A stretch of DNA of 64,000 bases from the NCBI RefSeq assembly GCF_000472525.1, contig NZ_AWZT01000012.1, positions 62,001 through 126,000 on the forward strand, read 5' to 3'. This DNA comes from Paraburkholderia dilworthii. Lineage in GTDB: Bacteria > Pseudomonadota > Gammaproteobacteria > Burkholderiales > Burkholderiaceae. The first letter of the stretch is position 1. Every line of letters begins with the position of its first letter. This document shows, piece after piece, positions 42,811 through 51,554 of the stretch. The notes beneath the pieces are model-generated. The model worked only from the letters and a program-made list of their open reading frames with translations. It searched no databases and was not told where the DNA came from. A program made the translations under genes and the position numbers.

Positions 42811-43616
42811 AGTCCGGCCTGGATCTGGTTGAGGTGCCGCGCAAAGCGCGCGAGATACGCCTGGCCCGGGACCGGATTGGCGCTGTGGTAATAGGCGATC
42901 GCCTTTGCAACCGAATGGGTCTTGCTGTAGTTCTCGTTGAGAATGTCTTCAGCCACGCGGATGCTCGTCGCGGGCGCGAGCGCATCCCAGGGCGATGCAA
43001 AGCGGCGAGCGTGGTACCCCCAGTTGATCTGCATGATGCCGACATCGAAGTCGCTGCGACCACGCGCGATCAGTGACTGCACAACGCGGTAGGCGTCCTC
43101 GCGCGACCTGAAGAAATAGCCCTGTCCTGCGATATTCAGCGTCCAGGGCCACGCATGCCCATTGAGCCCTGACTCGTTCAGCGCAATGCCCGCCAGAACC
43201 TTCGGATCGACGCTGCCATGCATGAGCTCGAACGGCGTGACCGCACTCGCGCACGCCCAGCCTCCGCGTCTCTCCGTGATAGCGGCCTGTGCTTCGTCGT
43301 CAAGCATCGGGGGCTGGAGCCAGCCCTTACTGACGAGCAGCCCGGCCAGCGCAACATCGCGCTCATCCACAGCCACGGTGATCCCGCTCTCGGAGTTGCG
43401 GCCTACCGGTTGGCCGACCAGATGCGCGGCCCACGATCCAAAGGCGGAAAGCCCGCAATAGAACACGGGTTTTCCATCGATCTTTGCGATCGTGCGCGCG
43501 GTGCCTTGCGCGAGCACGACGCTTGTCGGACTGATGACCTCTTCAATCGTCGCGGCATGCGCCACCGGCACAAACACTGCGACCAGCAAGGCGGGAAGAA
43601 ATCGCTTACTGATCAC
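42807..43616 (-). CDS. Transglycosylase SLT-domain protein (VirB1-like)
   Basis: 269 residues with signal peptide (LLVAVFVPVAHA). The N-terminal 120 residues have beta-rich sequence (EEVISPTSVVLAQGTARTIAK). The C-terminal half is an SLT domain: catalytic Glu in IALNESGLNGHAWPWTLN, then DFDVGIMQINWGYH and AIAYYHSANP. It is a second peptidoglycan hydrolase in the operon, more like VirB1/TrbN. It overlaps virB10 by 11 bases. Confidence 0.8.
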   Translation of the reverse strand: MISKRFLPALLVAVFVPVAHAATIEEVISPTSVVLAQGTARTIAKIDGKPVFYCGLSAFGSWAAHLVGQPVGRNSESGITVAVDERDVALAGLLVSKGWLQPPMLDDEAQAAITERRGGWACASAVTPFELMHGSVDPKVLAGIALNESGLNGHAWPWTLNIAGQGYFFRSREDAYRVVQSLIARGRSDFDVGIMQINWGYHARRFASPWDALAPATSIRVAEDILNENYSKTHSVAKAIAYYHSANPVPGQAYLARFARHLNQIQAGL

Positions 43617-44898
43617 GGTACGGCTCCATGTAGATGTCGCGATTCACTTTCAACATGAAGCGACGCTCGCCCGGACCGTCCGTGATAGTCGGCGGGATGT
43701 TCTTGTACCGGTCGAGCACCGACTGGGCGGTAGTCGCCGCGACCTGCCCGCCCGTACTCCCGACCTGCGTGACGCCAAGCGGTCCGGTCGTTGTCGAGGT
43801 GTCGCCACCGTCGAACTTTCGAAGCAGAATGGCAACGAGAAAAGATGTGCCGAAGATTTTCAGGAAGTGGTTGTTGACGTCACCCGAGAACCCGGCCGTC
43901 CCATCGGCATCAGCGCCCTGCGCACCGAACAACGGTACGTGTTTGCCGTTCGGCAGACGCATCTCGGTTGCTGCAACGAGAATGCTTTCCTGACCGGGTT
44001 GAATGTCCGAACTGTAGGGCGCGGTGATCATGCTCCCCTTCGGAATCATCAGGCAGTCGCCGCGGATGCTGTCGTAAACGTCCTTTTCGACAACCAGCGC
44101 AGCAGTGCCGGGCCTGTCTGAATTCAGGCCTTCGATCGACAACACCGGAATGTGATGCGGGGGCGACAGGACGCAGCCGCGCGCCTGCCCGACAAAACCC
44201 GTCCGAGCGAAGTCCTGGCCATTCCCGGACTGATTCGCGACGTTCCTGATGAAGGCGCCATCGTGATCCTGGCTTGAATAGGGCCGCGGCCCCTGCTGTC
44301 CGCCGACGCCGGCGGCCGACAAGGCGGCGGCCACGCGGTCACCCACCGACGCGCCTGCTGCCTGCTGTGCGGCGGCCTGTTGCGCGGCAACCTGCGCGGG
44401 CGTGAGAATGCCCGGGATTTGCCCTGCCTGCTGCGGGGCGGTGTCTTTCACTTTCAGGCCAGCGCGAAAGATCGGCGAAGCGAAAACTGCGTCCGAATCT
44501 GCCTGTGACTTGATCTGCTGCGTGTGCTGGTCCCCAAGAAAATTATCCGCGTTCAAAGCAGGCGTCGAGCTGGCCCCCGCTGTCGACTGCGCGCCCGGCG
44601 CGGCCGCCGCACGCGCTTCTGAAGCTGCCTGACGCCGCGCCGCTGCCATCTGGTCGTCGATGGTCTTGTTCAGGTCCTGGGTATTGTTCGACTTGTCGAC
44701 AACCTCCGCCTGCTTCGCCTTCTTCTGGAGCTTCGCCTCTTCTTCGGCCTTGTTGCCTTCCTTGACCTGATAGTAAAAGCCCAGCGCGCCAATAATGACG
44801 GCGACGACCACGCCTGCGCTGATCAGCACATTGCGGGGCGACTTGCCTTTGACGATCGTCGCCCGGTCGCTGTCAGGTTGTCCGTTTTGCGTAGCCAT
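43606..44898 (-). CDS. virB10: VirB10/TrbI-type T4SS core protein
   Basis: 430 residues: one membrane helix (LISAGVVVAVIIGALGFYY), coiled and Gln/Ala-rich periplasmic stalk, and a C-terminal beta-barrel domain (IPVLSIEGLNSDRPGTAALVV, CLMIPKGSMITAPYSSDIQPGQ, HFLKIFGTSFLVAILL, ERRFMLKVNRDIYMEPY). It spans the envelope and contacts both membranes in the secretion core. Confidence 0.93.
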   Translation of the reverse strand: MATQNGQPDSDRATIVKGKSPRNVLISAGVVVAVIIGALGFYYQVKEGNKAEEEAKLQKKAKQAEVVDKSNNTQDLNKTIDDQMAAARRQAASEARAAAAPGAQSTAGASSTPALNADNFLGDQHTQQIKSQADSDAVFASPIFRAGLKVKDTAPQQAGQIPGILTPAQVAAQQAAAQQAAGASVGDRVAAALSAAGVGGQQGPRPYSSQDHDGAFIRNVANQSGNGQDFARTGFVGQARGCVLSPPHHIPVLSIEGLNSDRPGTAALVVEKDVYDSIRGDCLMIPKGSMITAPYSSDIQPGQESILVAATEMRLPNGKHVPLFGAQGADADGTAGFSGDVNNHFLKIFGTSFLVAILLRKFDGGDTSTTTGPLGVTQVGSTGGQVAATTAQSVLDRYKNIPPTITDGPGERRFMLKVNRDIYMEPYRDQ

Positions 44899-44906
44899 AA
44901 TTCGAC

Positions 44907-45782
44907 TCAGAATCCGAACAGGCCCGGACGCCGGCGCCTGATGGTCACTTCCTCATTCGGCGCGCGCAGCACGATTTCCTTCGCCATCTCCTGGATGACG
45001 ATGTACTGCCCGCGGCGAATGAAGTTCGGGCTGACGACATCACCGTGATCCTTCACGATCGGGACGGCGAACGGAGCGTCGGCAGGCAGGCGCAACCAGA
45101 CGGACTTGCCATCGTCGAACACTGTTTCGGGCCGAAACGACGCGGAACCAGAAACGGTGTAATCGAAGTTCAGCTTGTCCGGAGACACGCCAATGGGACC
45201 GGAATCGTTCGCCGAGCTTTGGCCGTCGCGTGACTCATAGCCGGCCTCTTCCCGCGCACGCACCTTCGCCATCAAGGAGCCCGGGTAATTGAAGCGAACT
45301 GTCTGATAGAAGAGTCCGCCCATCGGCGAAGAGACGAGCGTCATATCGTATTCGCGCAGGTTCGTCGTCAGGTGCAACGTGTTGACGAGACCGGGTCTGA
45401 TCGGCTTCACGAATACATGGTTACCTCCGTCGGTGTCGACGATCCATTGCACCGAGTCGCCCATCGCCGGGTCCGTGGTCAGCCGCTCGCCGGGCGCGAG
45501 CTCGATCGTCGTGTTCTTCAACGGCGCGGTCATGATCCGGTAGATCTGGTCGCGGCTGTACGGAAACACCGCCATACGCGCGTCGCCAGGCATCGTGACG
45601 GGATCCGTGCCAGCGTTGTAGGGGTTAACCGGGCTCATTGGATCGCTCATGGCGTTCGCAATATCGAACGAAGCGCCCGACGGCGCTTCGCCCTTCCTCG
45701 CGGCACTGGCCGGCTGACACATCGCGCCGACGCACAGCCCGGCGACCATCAACGAGGCAAACGTACGGTTCGAATTCATCAT
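44907..45782 (-). CDS. virB9: VirB9/TrbG-type T4SS protein
   Basis: 291 residues with a signal peptide (LMVAGLCVGAMCQPASA). The N-terminal VirB9 domain has FPYSRDQIYRIMTAPLKNT, ELAPGERL, HVFVKPIRPGLVNTLHLTTNLREY. The C-terminal domain has FNYPGSL, LNFDYTVSGSA, RPETVFDDGKSVWLRLP. It forms the outer-membrane ring with VirB10. Start ATG overlaps the virB8 stop. Confidence 0.93.
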   Translation of the reverse strand: MMNSNRTFASLMVAGLCVGAMCQPASAARKGEAPSGASFDIANAMSDPMSPVNPYNAGTDPVTMPGDARMAVFPYSRDQIYRIMTAPLKNTTIELAPGERLTTDPAMGDSVQWIVDTDGGNHVFVKPIRPGLVNTLHLTTNLREYDMTLVSSPMGGLFYQTVRFNYPGSLMAKVRAREEAGYESRDGQSSANDSGPIGVSPDKLNFDYTVSGSASFRPETVFDDGKSVWLRLPADAPFAVPIVKDHGDVVSPNFIRRGQYIVIQEMAKEIVLRAPNEEVTIRRRRPGLFGF

Positions 45783-46480
45783 TGGGTCTTCTGCATGGAG
45801 AACAACGGATAGAAGAGCCCGAACGGGTTGCGGCCGAGCGCGTCTTCGGCAGTCGGAGGGACGACCTGATAGCGGAAAGTCAGCGCGTATTTCTGGACGA
45901 CCGGCTTGTCGGTCGGTGACTGGGTGGTGCTGGTTGTAAACTCAACGACAGCCGTCGAGTCTTCGAGCAATGCGACGTTGAAGACGCGCGGCTCGCGCAC
46001 GAGCTTCGGATTGAGCGTAATAGCTTGGAACGGCGCGTCGGCCTTGATCCAGTCAGCGAACTGGTTGCGTGCGTTGCCGACCATCATCGCCTTGACGGCG
46101 TTGATGTTGCGCGCCATCCGCGAAGCCTGGATGTCGTCTGTGAGCACCGGCTCGATCGTGAACCAGCTCTCAACCGTTTCTTTCAGTGCGGTGCGAATCG
46201 CCTGATCGTCGGGCTTGTAGGCTGTCAACTGTCGGACAACCGCATGGCCATTAGCGTCGGACGAGACGCCGTACGCCTTGACCACCGACGGCGCTGGATT
46301 TCGCGTATACACCGCCCCACCGGCAACGAACGCCAGAAAGAAGGCGAAAAGCTTCCAGTGATTCGCTTCCGTGCGCAGGCGCGCGCCCATATCGAAGATG
46401 AGCCCTTCGGGGTCCTCTTCCGAATAACCACCCGGCGCTGTAGAGAGCGCTACCTGTTTTTTACTGCGGAATAAACGCAT
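45779..46480 (-). CDS. virB8: VirB8/TrbF-type T4SS protein
   Basis: 233 residues; N-terminal cytoplasmic segment, one membrane helix (WKLFAFFLAFVAGGAVY) and a periplasmic NTF2-like domain with RMARNINAVKAMMVGNARNQF, SVVEFTTSTT-type strand and KYALTFRYQVVPP. First gene of the 15.6-kb pilus/T4SS operon; its promoter is probably the GTTAAG element overlapping the palindrome at 46595. Confidence 0.9.
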   Translation of the reverse strand: MRLFRSKKQVALSTAPGGYSEEDPEGLIFDMGARLRTEANHWKLFAFFLAFVAGGAVYTRNPAPSVVKAYGVSSDANGHAVVRQLTAYKPDDQAIRTALKETVESWFTIEPVLTDDIQASRMARNINAVKAMMVGNARNQFADWIKADAPFQAITLNPKLVREPRVFNVALLEDSTAVVEFTTSTTQSPTDKPVVQKYALTFRYQVVPPTAEDALGRNPFGLFYPLFSMQKTQ

Positions 46481-46594
46481 GACGATCGGTCCATTTGTGC
46501 CGACTCAATTGAATCAGCGCCAGCAGGAAGCCAGTCATGCAAAAGAGGTGTGATTTGCAGCCGCATTAGCGACACGGGATTCGTCCCGCGATTG

Positions 46595-46619
46595 GGACGA
46601 GCCGGCTCACGGTCTTAAC
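46595..46619 (-). promoter_or_regulatory. Operator-like palindrome copy 3 with minus-strand promoter element
   Basis: On the minus strand TTCAAT, 18 bases, GTTAAG, then ACCGTGAGCCGGCTC. This places a plausible -35/-10 pair next to the palindrome, about 115-140 bases upstream of virB8. A regulator bound to the palindrome would overlap the promoter. Confidence 0.55.
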
Positions 46620-46724
46620 CCGGAATGACGGTAAATAATTGAAGCTTTTACGGTCGGCGCACCCTATTCAGCCCCGTAAAGTAGAGCAGTTTCCGTCGCC
46701 AAGCCGGTTCCATAAATTACAAGG

Positions 46725-46771
46725 TCAGTCACGCCGCTTGTCCCGGCTAAATTCCGACCCTAAGTGACTGA
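46725..46771. repeat. Inverted repeat TCAGTCAC/GTGACTGA
   Basis: 8-bp arms separated by 31 bases, the second arm followed by TTTTT on the plus strand. It lies between the two palindromes of the divergent control region. Could be a weak terminator or another binding site. Confidence 0.4.
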
Positions 46772-46818
46772 TTTTTATGCGTTCTTCAGGGAAATACGCG
46801 ATAGATTGATCTCGTTGA

Positions 46819-46840
46819 GACCGTGAGCCGGCTCACGGTC
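46819..46840 (+). promoter_or_regulatory. Operator-like palindrome copy 4, oriented toward the ParB-like gene
   Basis: GA plus the 18-bp palindrome plus TC is perfect over 22 bases. It is preceded on the plus strand by GTTGAGACC, the mirror orientation of copy 3, so the two copies appear to govern divergent transcription of virB8 and the ParB-like regulator. Confidence 0.65.
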
Positions 46841-47084
46841 CTATTTCAGTTTCAGCGACTTTAATGAGACATAATCCGCGTCTCGCGATCTATTGTTACG
46901 ATGTCTGAAATAGTCCGCCAGCCTGGCGCTTGGTTATCAAGCCAAATGGCCGCTACCAAGCTTATCAATTGGCGCTAGGATTTTTTCCCCAGACCCCAAA
47001 AACCCTTGCAAGGACGCCGACTGGCCGCTTAACGACGTAGCCGCTCAGCGCTTTGCGTAACGAGCTTCGGGAGCGATAGCGATC

Positions 47085-47111
47085 TTGACAGAACTATTGG
47101 CACGATAAGAT
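47085..47111 (+). promoter_or_regulatory. Putative sigma70-type promoter
   Basis: TTGACA, 15-base spacer, TAAGAT, about 40 bases upstream of the ATG at 47152. The spacer is short, suggesting weak or activated use. Confidence 0.4.
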
Positions 47112-47151
47112 CCGGACGTAAACATTCGAACGAATACATGAGGCCCAGAAC

Positions 47152-47707
47152 ATGCGGTACGACTTTAGTGTGCGTCAGATTCCCAACCAGCTGACCGCAG
47201 TCTCAATGCACAGCCGGCTGCGTGCCGCGAAGGCGCCCGTGGTGGTTATGGGCCGGTTCTATTCGGCAATGATTGAGCGCGGTCTTTGGGTAACGCAAAA
47301 GGAGTTGGCCGCTGGACTCGGCGTTTCGACGGCTCACACATCACGGATGTTGGCCGTCGCGCGGTTGCCCGAAGTCGTGTTGGACGCAATCGCCGACAAG
47401 CCGTTGTCTGCCGCACAGGTGGCCACACTCCACGTGCTGATGCGGCAAGTCGGAGAGAAGCTGATCTCGGAGCGCGCCGCAAGTCTTCCGCCTGGAAGCA
47501 CGACGGCAGACATCTTCGCATTTCTGACCACGGGACAACGTCCTCCGCATAAGGGCGTTAGCATCAGCTTTGCAAGAGGCAAGAAAGGAGGCAAGAAATA
47601 CCTCCGCATTGACCACGCCAGACATCGCGAGCGTTGCCTCGCGCGTTCGAGAGATCGAATTGCTCGTGAATGCGCTGTTGGCGACCGATGACGCCGCGCG
47701 GCGGTGA
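47152..47707 (+). pseudogene. ParB/KorB-like regulator, apparently frameshifted near 47614
   Basis: The uninterrupted frame ends at 47691 (179 codons). It has a ParB helix-turn-helix near 48-70 (VTQKELAAGLGVSTAHTSRML, then EVVLDAIADKPLSAAQVATL). After KKYLRID the frame reads Arg-rich sequence; skipping one C at about 47614 gives TPDIASVASRVREIELLVNA, which aligns with the next gene's VPNFEQVAPRVAQLEQILNF. The shifted frame ends with a TGA overlapping the GTG of the next gene. It is therefore a frameshift mutation, an assembly error or a programmed shift. It may be the regulator acting on the palindromes. Confidence 0.6.
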
Positions 47708-48129
47708 CGCCGGGATACCTCCGGCCAAGCTCGAAGGATGAGCTGGGTAATCGTCGAGGCGGGGGCGATCCGCGCGACGAGGTTTTTTTCTGGTCCAAAG
47801 CGACGGCACGGTACGTCTCAGACGACTGTTCGTTGGAAGACTTATTCGCTGTGCTAACCATTGGCCATCCAAAAGAGCGGAAGGGCGTGCGGTCAAGCCT
47901 TGTGCACGGACAAAAATATCTTCGTCTTGATGTGCCGAACTTCGAGCAAGTGGCGCCCCGAGTAGCGCAGCTGGAGCAGATTCTCAACTTTCTGCTTGCG
48001 ACGAGTAACGGGAAGGACTGGATGCCAGCTATGCCACACGCCGGGAATGCGCGCACCGTGCTCTCTAATCGGCCGCTAACTTTGCGCGAAGCCACGAGGT
48101 GTAGGCGGTTCGCTCCAATGCGTTTTTGA
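47704..48129 (+). CDS. Paralogue of the C-terminal domain of the ParB-like regulator
   Basis: GTG start overlapping the frame-corrected stop of the preceding gene. 141 residues; residues about 40-100 (SLEDLFAVLTIGHPKERKGV, GQKYLRLDVPNFEQVAPRVA) are a diverged copy of the C-terminal domain of the upstream protein (TTADIFAFLTTGQRPPHKGV, GKKYLRID). It has no HTH, so it could pair with or antagonise the upstream regulator. Its 3' end overlaps the convergent rep gene by 65 bases, and the last 30 residues may not be real. Confidence 0.5.
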   Translation: MTPGYLRPSSKDELGNRRGGGDPRDEVFFWSKATARYVSDDCSLEDLFAVLTIGHPKERKGVRSSLVHGQKYLRLDVPNFEQVAPRVAQLEQILNFLLATSNGKDWMPAMPHAGNARTVLSNRPLTLREATRCRRFAPMRF

Positions 48130-49258
48130 AGGTCCCCGTTTCGTGCTGATACGTGTTGCCCTTACCGCCTTGGGCCATATATTCGGCGGCGAACTGCTGC
48201 TTTTCAGCGAGGGACAGTGCTCTGACCTTCTCCGTCGTGCGTCGCGCTCTTTCGTCTGCCGATGTCTGGTCCGGGGTTACGGGTGCCGGTGCGGGAGCCT
48301 CTTTGAGCTGGTTTCCTAGAGACTCAATGATCGTCCCTTTTTCGAACACTGTCCTCGCGTAGCCGCCAGCGTTACCTCGAATCTGCTTTCGCTTCGCACG
48401 CTCCTCGACGTAGAGCGCCGTTTGAAGCGCCCTTTCAGGCTCCTGCTGAATCCAACTTATCGCAAGTCGATCCCCAACACCAAGCTTTGTGAGCCGTTTG
48501 AACGCATCAGAACTCCGGACCGCCTTCTGATCCTCGTCTTCGTCATTGTCTAACATCGACCGTTGGGGATTATCGTCAACAAGAAAGCGGATTTGAACCA
48601 CCCTCCTCGCCTCCCTCTTGTACTCCGGGGTGACGATGATATTAGAGACTTGGTTTATCTCTTTGACTGCCTTCTTGATGACTTCACTTGAGAAATGCTT
48701 GAACTCATCGTACATGCTCGCGTCGGCACCGAGAAGTCGTCGCCAAGTTTCTACTGAGATCCAGCCAGTCGATCCTGTTCGTTTAAAGCGCAGGCAGTTT
48801 TCGTACAACGCGAGCGCGTAGCCGCCGCTAAACTGTCTCTGAACGTTGATGTTTATGAGCGTGTAGATGTCAGGGTTTGCAAGTTTCTCGGCGAGCCAGT
48901 CACTGTATTCGTATGCACAAGTGCCGCTTTTTATACTTGCATAGGCGATAAGCGGAGAGGCCTCCCAGTCTGTTTTTCCGCCATCATGAAGAAGGTCGAA
49001 CGAGATTGGCGTCGACATGACTTTTAACAACGCACGCTTTAACGCGTCGTGGTTTTTGCTGTCGAACCCCAGCATCGTACATAGAATCCCGACGGGCAAT
49101 GTGTGACGTTTCTTTGTGAGAAGCTCGTCGTATGCGTTCAGCAAAAGCACGTTCACAATCTTGCGCTCAAGTAGGGAAAGCTCGCCGCTAACGTGAACCG
49201 TAGCGACATGCTTTTTCAGTTCGCTGGGTGGAAGGTTGAGCGGCTTCAGGTTTGCCAT
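48065..49258 (-). CDS. repB: Replication initiator, RepB / Rep_3 family
   Basis: 397 residues. Winged-helix DNA-binding repeats typical of iteron-binding initiators are visible (HVSGELSLLERKIVNVLLLNA, LPVGILCTMLGFDSKNHDALKRAL, YALALYENCLRFKRTGSTGWI, TWRRLLG, FKHFSSEVIKKAVKEIN). The C-terminal third is longer than in small Rep_3 proteins. It binds the iterons located immediately upstream (49.36-50.05 kb) and starts plasmid replication. Confidence 0.9.
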   Translation of the reverse strand: MANLKPLNLPPSELKKHVATVHVSGELSLLERKIVNVLLLNAYDELLTKKRHTLPVGILCTMLGFDSKNHDALKRALLKVMSTPISFDLLHDGGKTDWEASPLIAYASIKSGTCAYEYSDWLAEKLANPDIYTLININVQRQFSGGYALALYENCLRFKRTGSTGWISVETWRRLLGADASMYDEFKHFSSEVIKKAVKEINQVSNIIVTPEYKREARRVVQIRFLVDDNPQRSMLDNDEDEDQKAVRSSDAFKRLTKLGVGDRLAISWIQQEPERALQTALYVEERAKRKQIRGNAGGYARTVFEKGTIIESLGNQLKEAPAPAPVTPDQTSADERARRTTEKVRALSLAEKQQFAAEYMAQGGKGNTYQHETGTFKNALERTAYTSWLRAKLAAD

Positions 49259-49360
49259 GTTTTCTCCGTTACGTCGGCGATTTTAGGGGGAGAAGGTCAT
49301 GTCGGCAACTCATTTGGCTCTGACCTTTGAGAGCGCGGCAGTTACGCGCTGCCCCCGGCG

Positions 49361-50052
49361 CCCCATAGACCATGACTGTTCCTGTTCATAACTCATCGCG
49401 CGAGTGCGGGTGCGGGGTTCTGGGAAGGAATCTGTCGAGAAACAACTCCTGTTTGTTGTTTTCTTTAAAAACAAACACCTTTAACAACGTTTACAGCGGG
49501 CGAAGCCTTGCTGGTAGGTTGGTTCGGCTCCGTTCGGTAGGGTTCTATGGGGTGAAAGGTCAGGGTTTGTGGGTACAAGCGGGTTCTTGCGGTCATGGTT
49601 CGTGGGTGATTCGGTCATGGTCTATGGGGAAAAGTCAGGTTCCGTGGGGCGTGCGGAGAAAGCCGTTGCAAGCGATTGATCTGTAAGGACATTCGGAAGA
49701 CATCCGGCTTCCATAGGTCAGGGTTCGTGGGGAGGAGGTCCGGGCCGGGGGATAACGCGGCCATCTGCCCCATAGACCATGACCTTTAGTGGGTGGGTTG
49801 GGCGTTAGGGATCGGCCTAGCCCCATCGATCGCAACGCCGGGACATTGAAAAGTCCGCTGGCCGACGCAACTGAACGCCCGATTGTTGGCTGCGCCTCGC
49901 CTTGGAGTCGCGTGCAAGGCGTCCGCTCGACTACGCGCCGGTCGGGTTTGCCCATAAAGGATCACTTCCAGAAGGAGCCAGTCTCAAAAGCTCCCCACAA
50001 AATATGACCTTTTGGTTGACCGTAGTTTGAAAGCTCCCCACAAACCATGACC
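49361..50052. other. Origin of replication (oriV) with nine 17-bp iterons
   Basis: Copies close to GGTCATGGTTCGTGGGG occur on the plus strand at about 49558, 49591, 49613, 49633 and 49716, and as the reverse complement at 49361, 49768, 49993 and 50036. An AT-rich tract with an inverted repeat (TGTTTG/CAAACA, 49450-49477) could be the unwinding region. The block lies between repB and parA, which run apart. Confidence 0.85.
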
Positions 50053-50324
50053 TTTTGACCTTCCCGGCGAGGCACTGTGTTCCAACCTGCACGGAGCTGC
50101 ACCACAGTCGGAACGTTTCCGATGGATTGCATACGGGGCCTTATGTTCAATCAGCGGCGGACGTGTATCGTGCGCCGGAATTAACGTCGAAACTTCTTGC
50201 AAGCCCTAGTTTTCCTCACTAAGCTCCGGCAGAATTCAACACGAGTTGGCGATTAACGCTTTAGGTGTTGAAACAACCACGCGACGCTCATAGCCTTGGG
50301 CGTTACTAAAATTGGGAGCCCTTG

Positions 50325-51554
50325 ATGAACACAGCAGTGCGTGCGCGCTCTGAAAAGCCAGTAATGTCAATCCAACTGAAACATGCTCCGAAGCCGATGC
50401 CCCTGTCGGCGATAAAAGCTATCGCCGACAACGCGAGCGGCATGCTCGTGGATGTTCGCGAAAGCATGCTTGCTCCTCACCCGCGCAAAAATCCTCCGGT
50501 TTTTACTACTGCACAAGTCGGAGACCTTTGTCGGATCGATCGGCAGCGAATGAACTATCTAACGCGGTCGGACTTCGACTTGCCGCAAGGGACGCTGCGG
50601 CACAGTCGAAGCCGGGAGTTTACTCTGGAGGAGGCCCGGGTATGGATTGCCCAAATTGCGCCGTTCGCGAAGCGGCCTGCAGGGGTGAAGGGAAAGAAAA
50701 TTGCCATTGGGAACTTCAAGGGCGGTGTGAGCAAAACGACTACGGCCATGACGCTTGCGCAGGGCTTATCGCTCTTCGGCCGTCGGGTGTTACTCGTTGA
50801 TCTTGATCCGCAAGCGTCCTTGTCCGCGCTCAACGGAATACTGGCAGATAGCGAAGTTTCTGACGAGCAGACGGTTCTTCCGTTGATTTATGGAGACGTG
50901 GACGACCTGCAATACGCGGTCCAGTCGACGTACTGGGACGGCGTCGATCTCATTCCCGCAAGCGCCGCATTGTTTGGCGCCGAATTTTTTCTTCCGTTCA
51001 AGCAATCGAAGGATCAATCATTCCAATTTTGGAACGTGTTGAATCGGGGGCTTGAGCCGCTCTTGGACGAGTATGACGTCGTAATTATTGACACCCCCCC
51101 TGCACTCTCCTATCTGACAATCAACGCCTTCATGGCTGCGGACGGGCTGATTGTACCGACGCCGCCAAGCGCACTCGACTACGCATCTTCCACTCAGTTC
51201 TGGAGCCTCTTTTCGGACCTATCAGAAAGCATGACACAGGTGGCGCCTGAGCTCGTCAAAAGCTTCGATTTTATTCATGTTCTTCTTGCGAAGGTCGATC
51301 AGAGTCAAGCGGCAACGCCTATCGTACGAGATTGGATTAACAAGACATATGAAGGCTTGGTGCTTCCGATCGAAATTCCGACGACTGCGGTTACGCAAAC
51401 CGCCGCGGCGGAATTCGGGACCGTGTACGACATTTCGAGGTACCAAGGCAGTCTGAAAACCTATCAGCGGGCCCGCGAGGCCTACGATCGGTTTGCCGAG
51501 ATTATCGATCAGCAACTTGTTGCGTTGTGGCACGCGGGCCAGGAGGCCAAATGA
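50325..51554 (+). CDS. parA: Plasmid partition ATPase ParA
   Basis: 409 residues from ATG at 50325 (GGGAG upstream; a TTG 3 bases before is less likely). N-terminal 115 residues include a helix-turn-helix-type region (FTTAQVGDLCRIDRQRMNYLTR). The ATPase core has Walker A KGGVSKTTT at about 132, VLLVDLDPQASLSAL, and IDTPPALSYL. This is a large type Ia ParA that also can regulate its own operon. Overlaps parB (ATGA). Confidence 0.95.
   Translation: MNTAVRARSEKPVMSIQLKHAPKPMPLSAIKAIADNASGMLVDVRESMLAPHPRKNPPVFTTAQVGDLCRIDRQRMNYLTRSDFDLPQGTLRHSRSREFTLEEARVWIAQIAPFAKRPAGVKGKKIAIGNFKGGVSKTTTAMTLAQGLSLFGRRVLLVDLDPQASLSALNGILADSEVSDEQTVLPLIYGDVDDLQYAVQSTYWDGVDLIPASAALFGAEFFLPFKQSKDQSFQFWNVLNRGLEPLLDEYDVVIIDTPPALSYLTINAFMAADGLIVPTPPSALDYASSTQFWSLFSDLSESMTQVAPELVKSFDFIHVLLAKVDQSQAATPIVRDWINKTYEGLVLPIEIPTTAVTQTAAAEFGTVYDISRYQGSLKTYQRAREAYDRFAEIIDQQLVALWHAGQEAK

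Noticed and set aside
46481-47151. Origin of transfer (oriT)
   Set aside because: The region is rich in inverted repeats, but no relaxase gene or known nic-site sequence is present, so operators explain it better.
49361-50052. CRISPR array
   Set aside because: The repeats are 17 bases, occur in both orientations and have irregular spacing, which fits iterons beside a rep gene.
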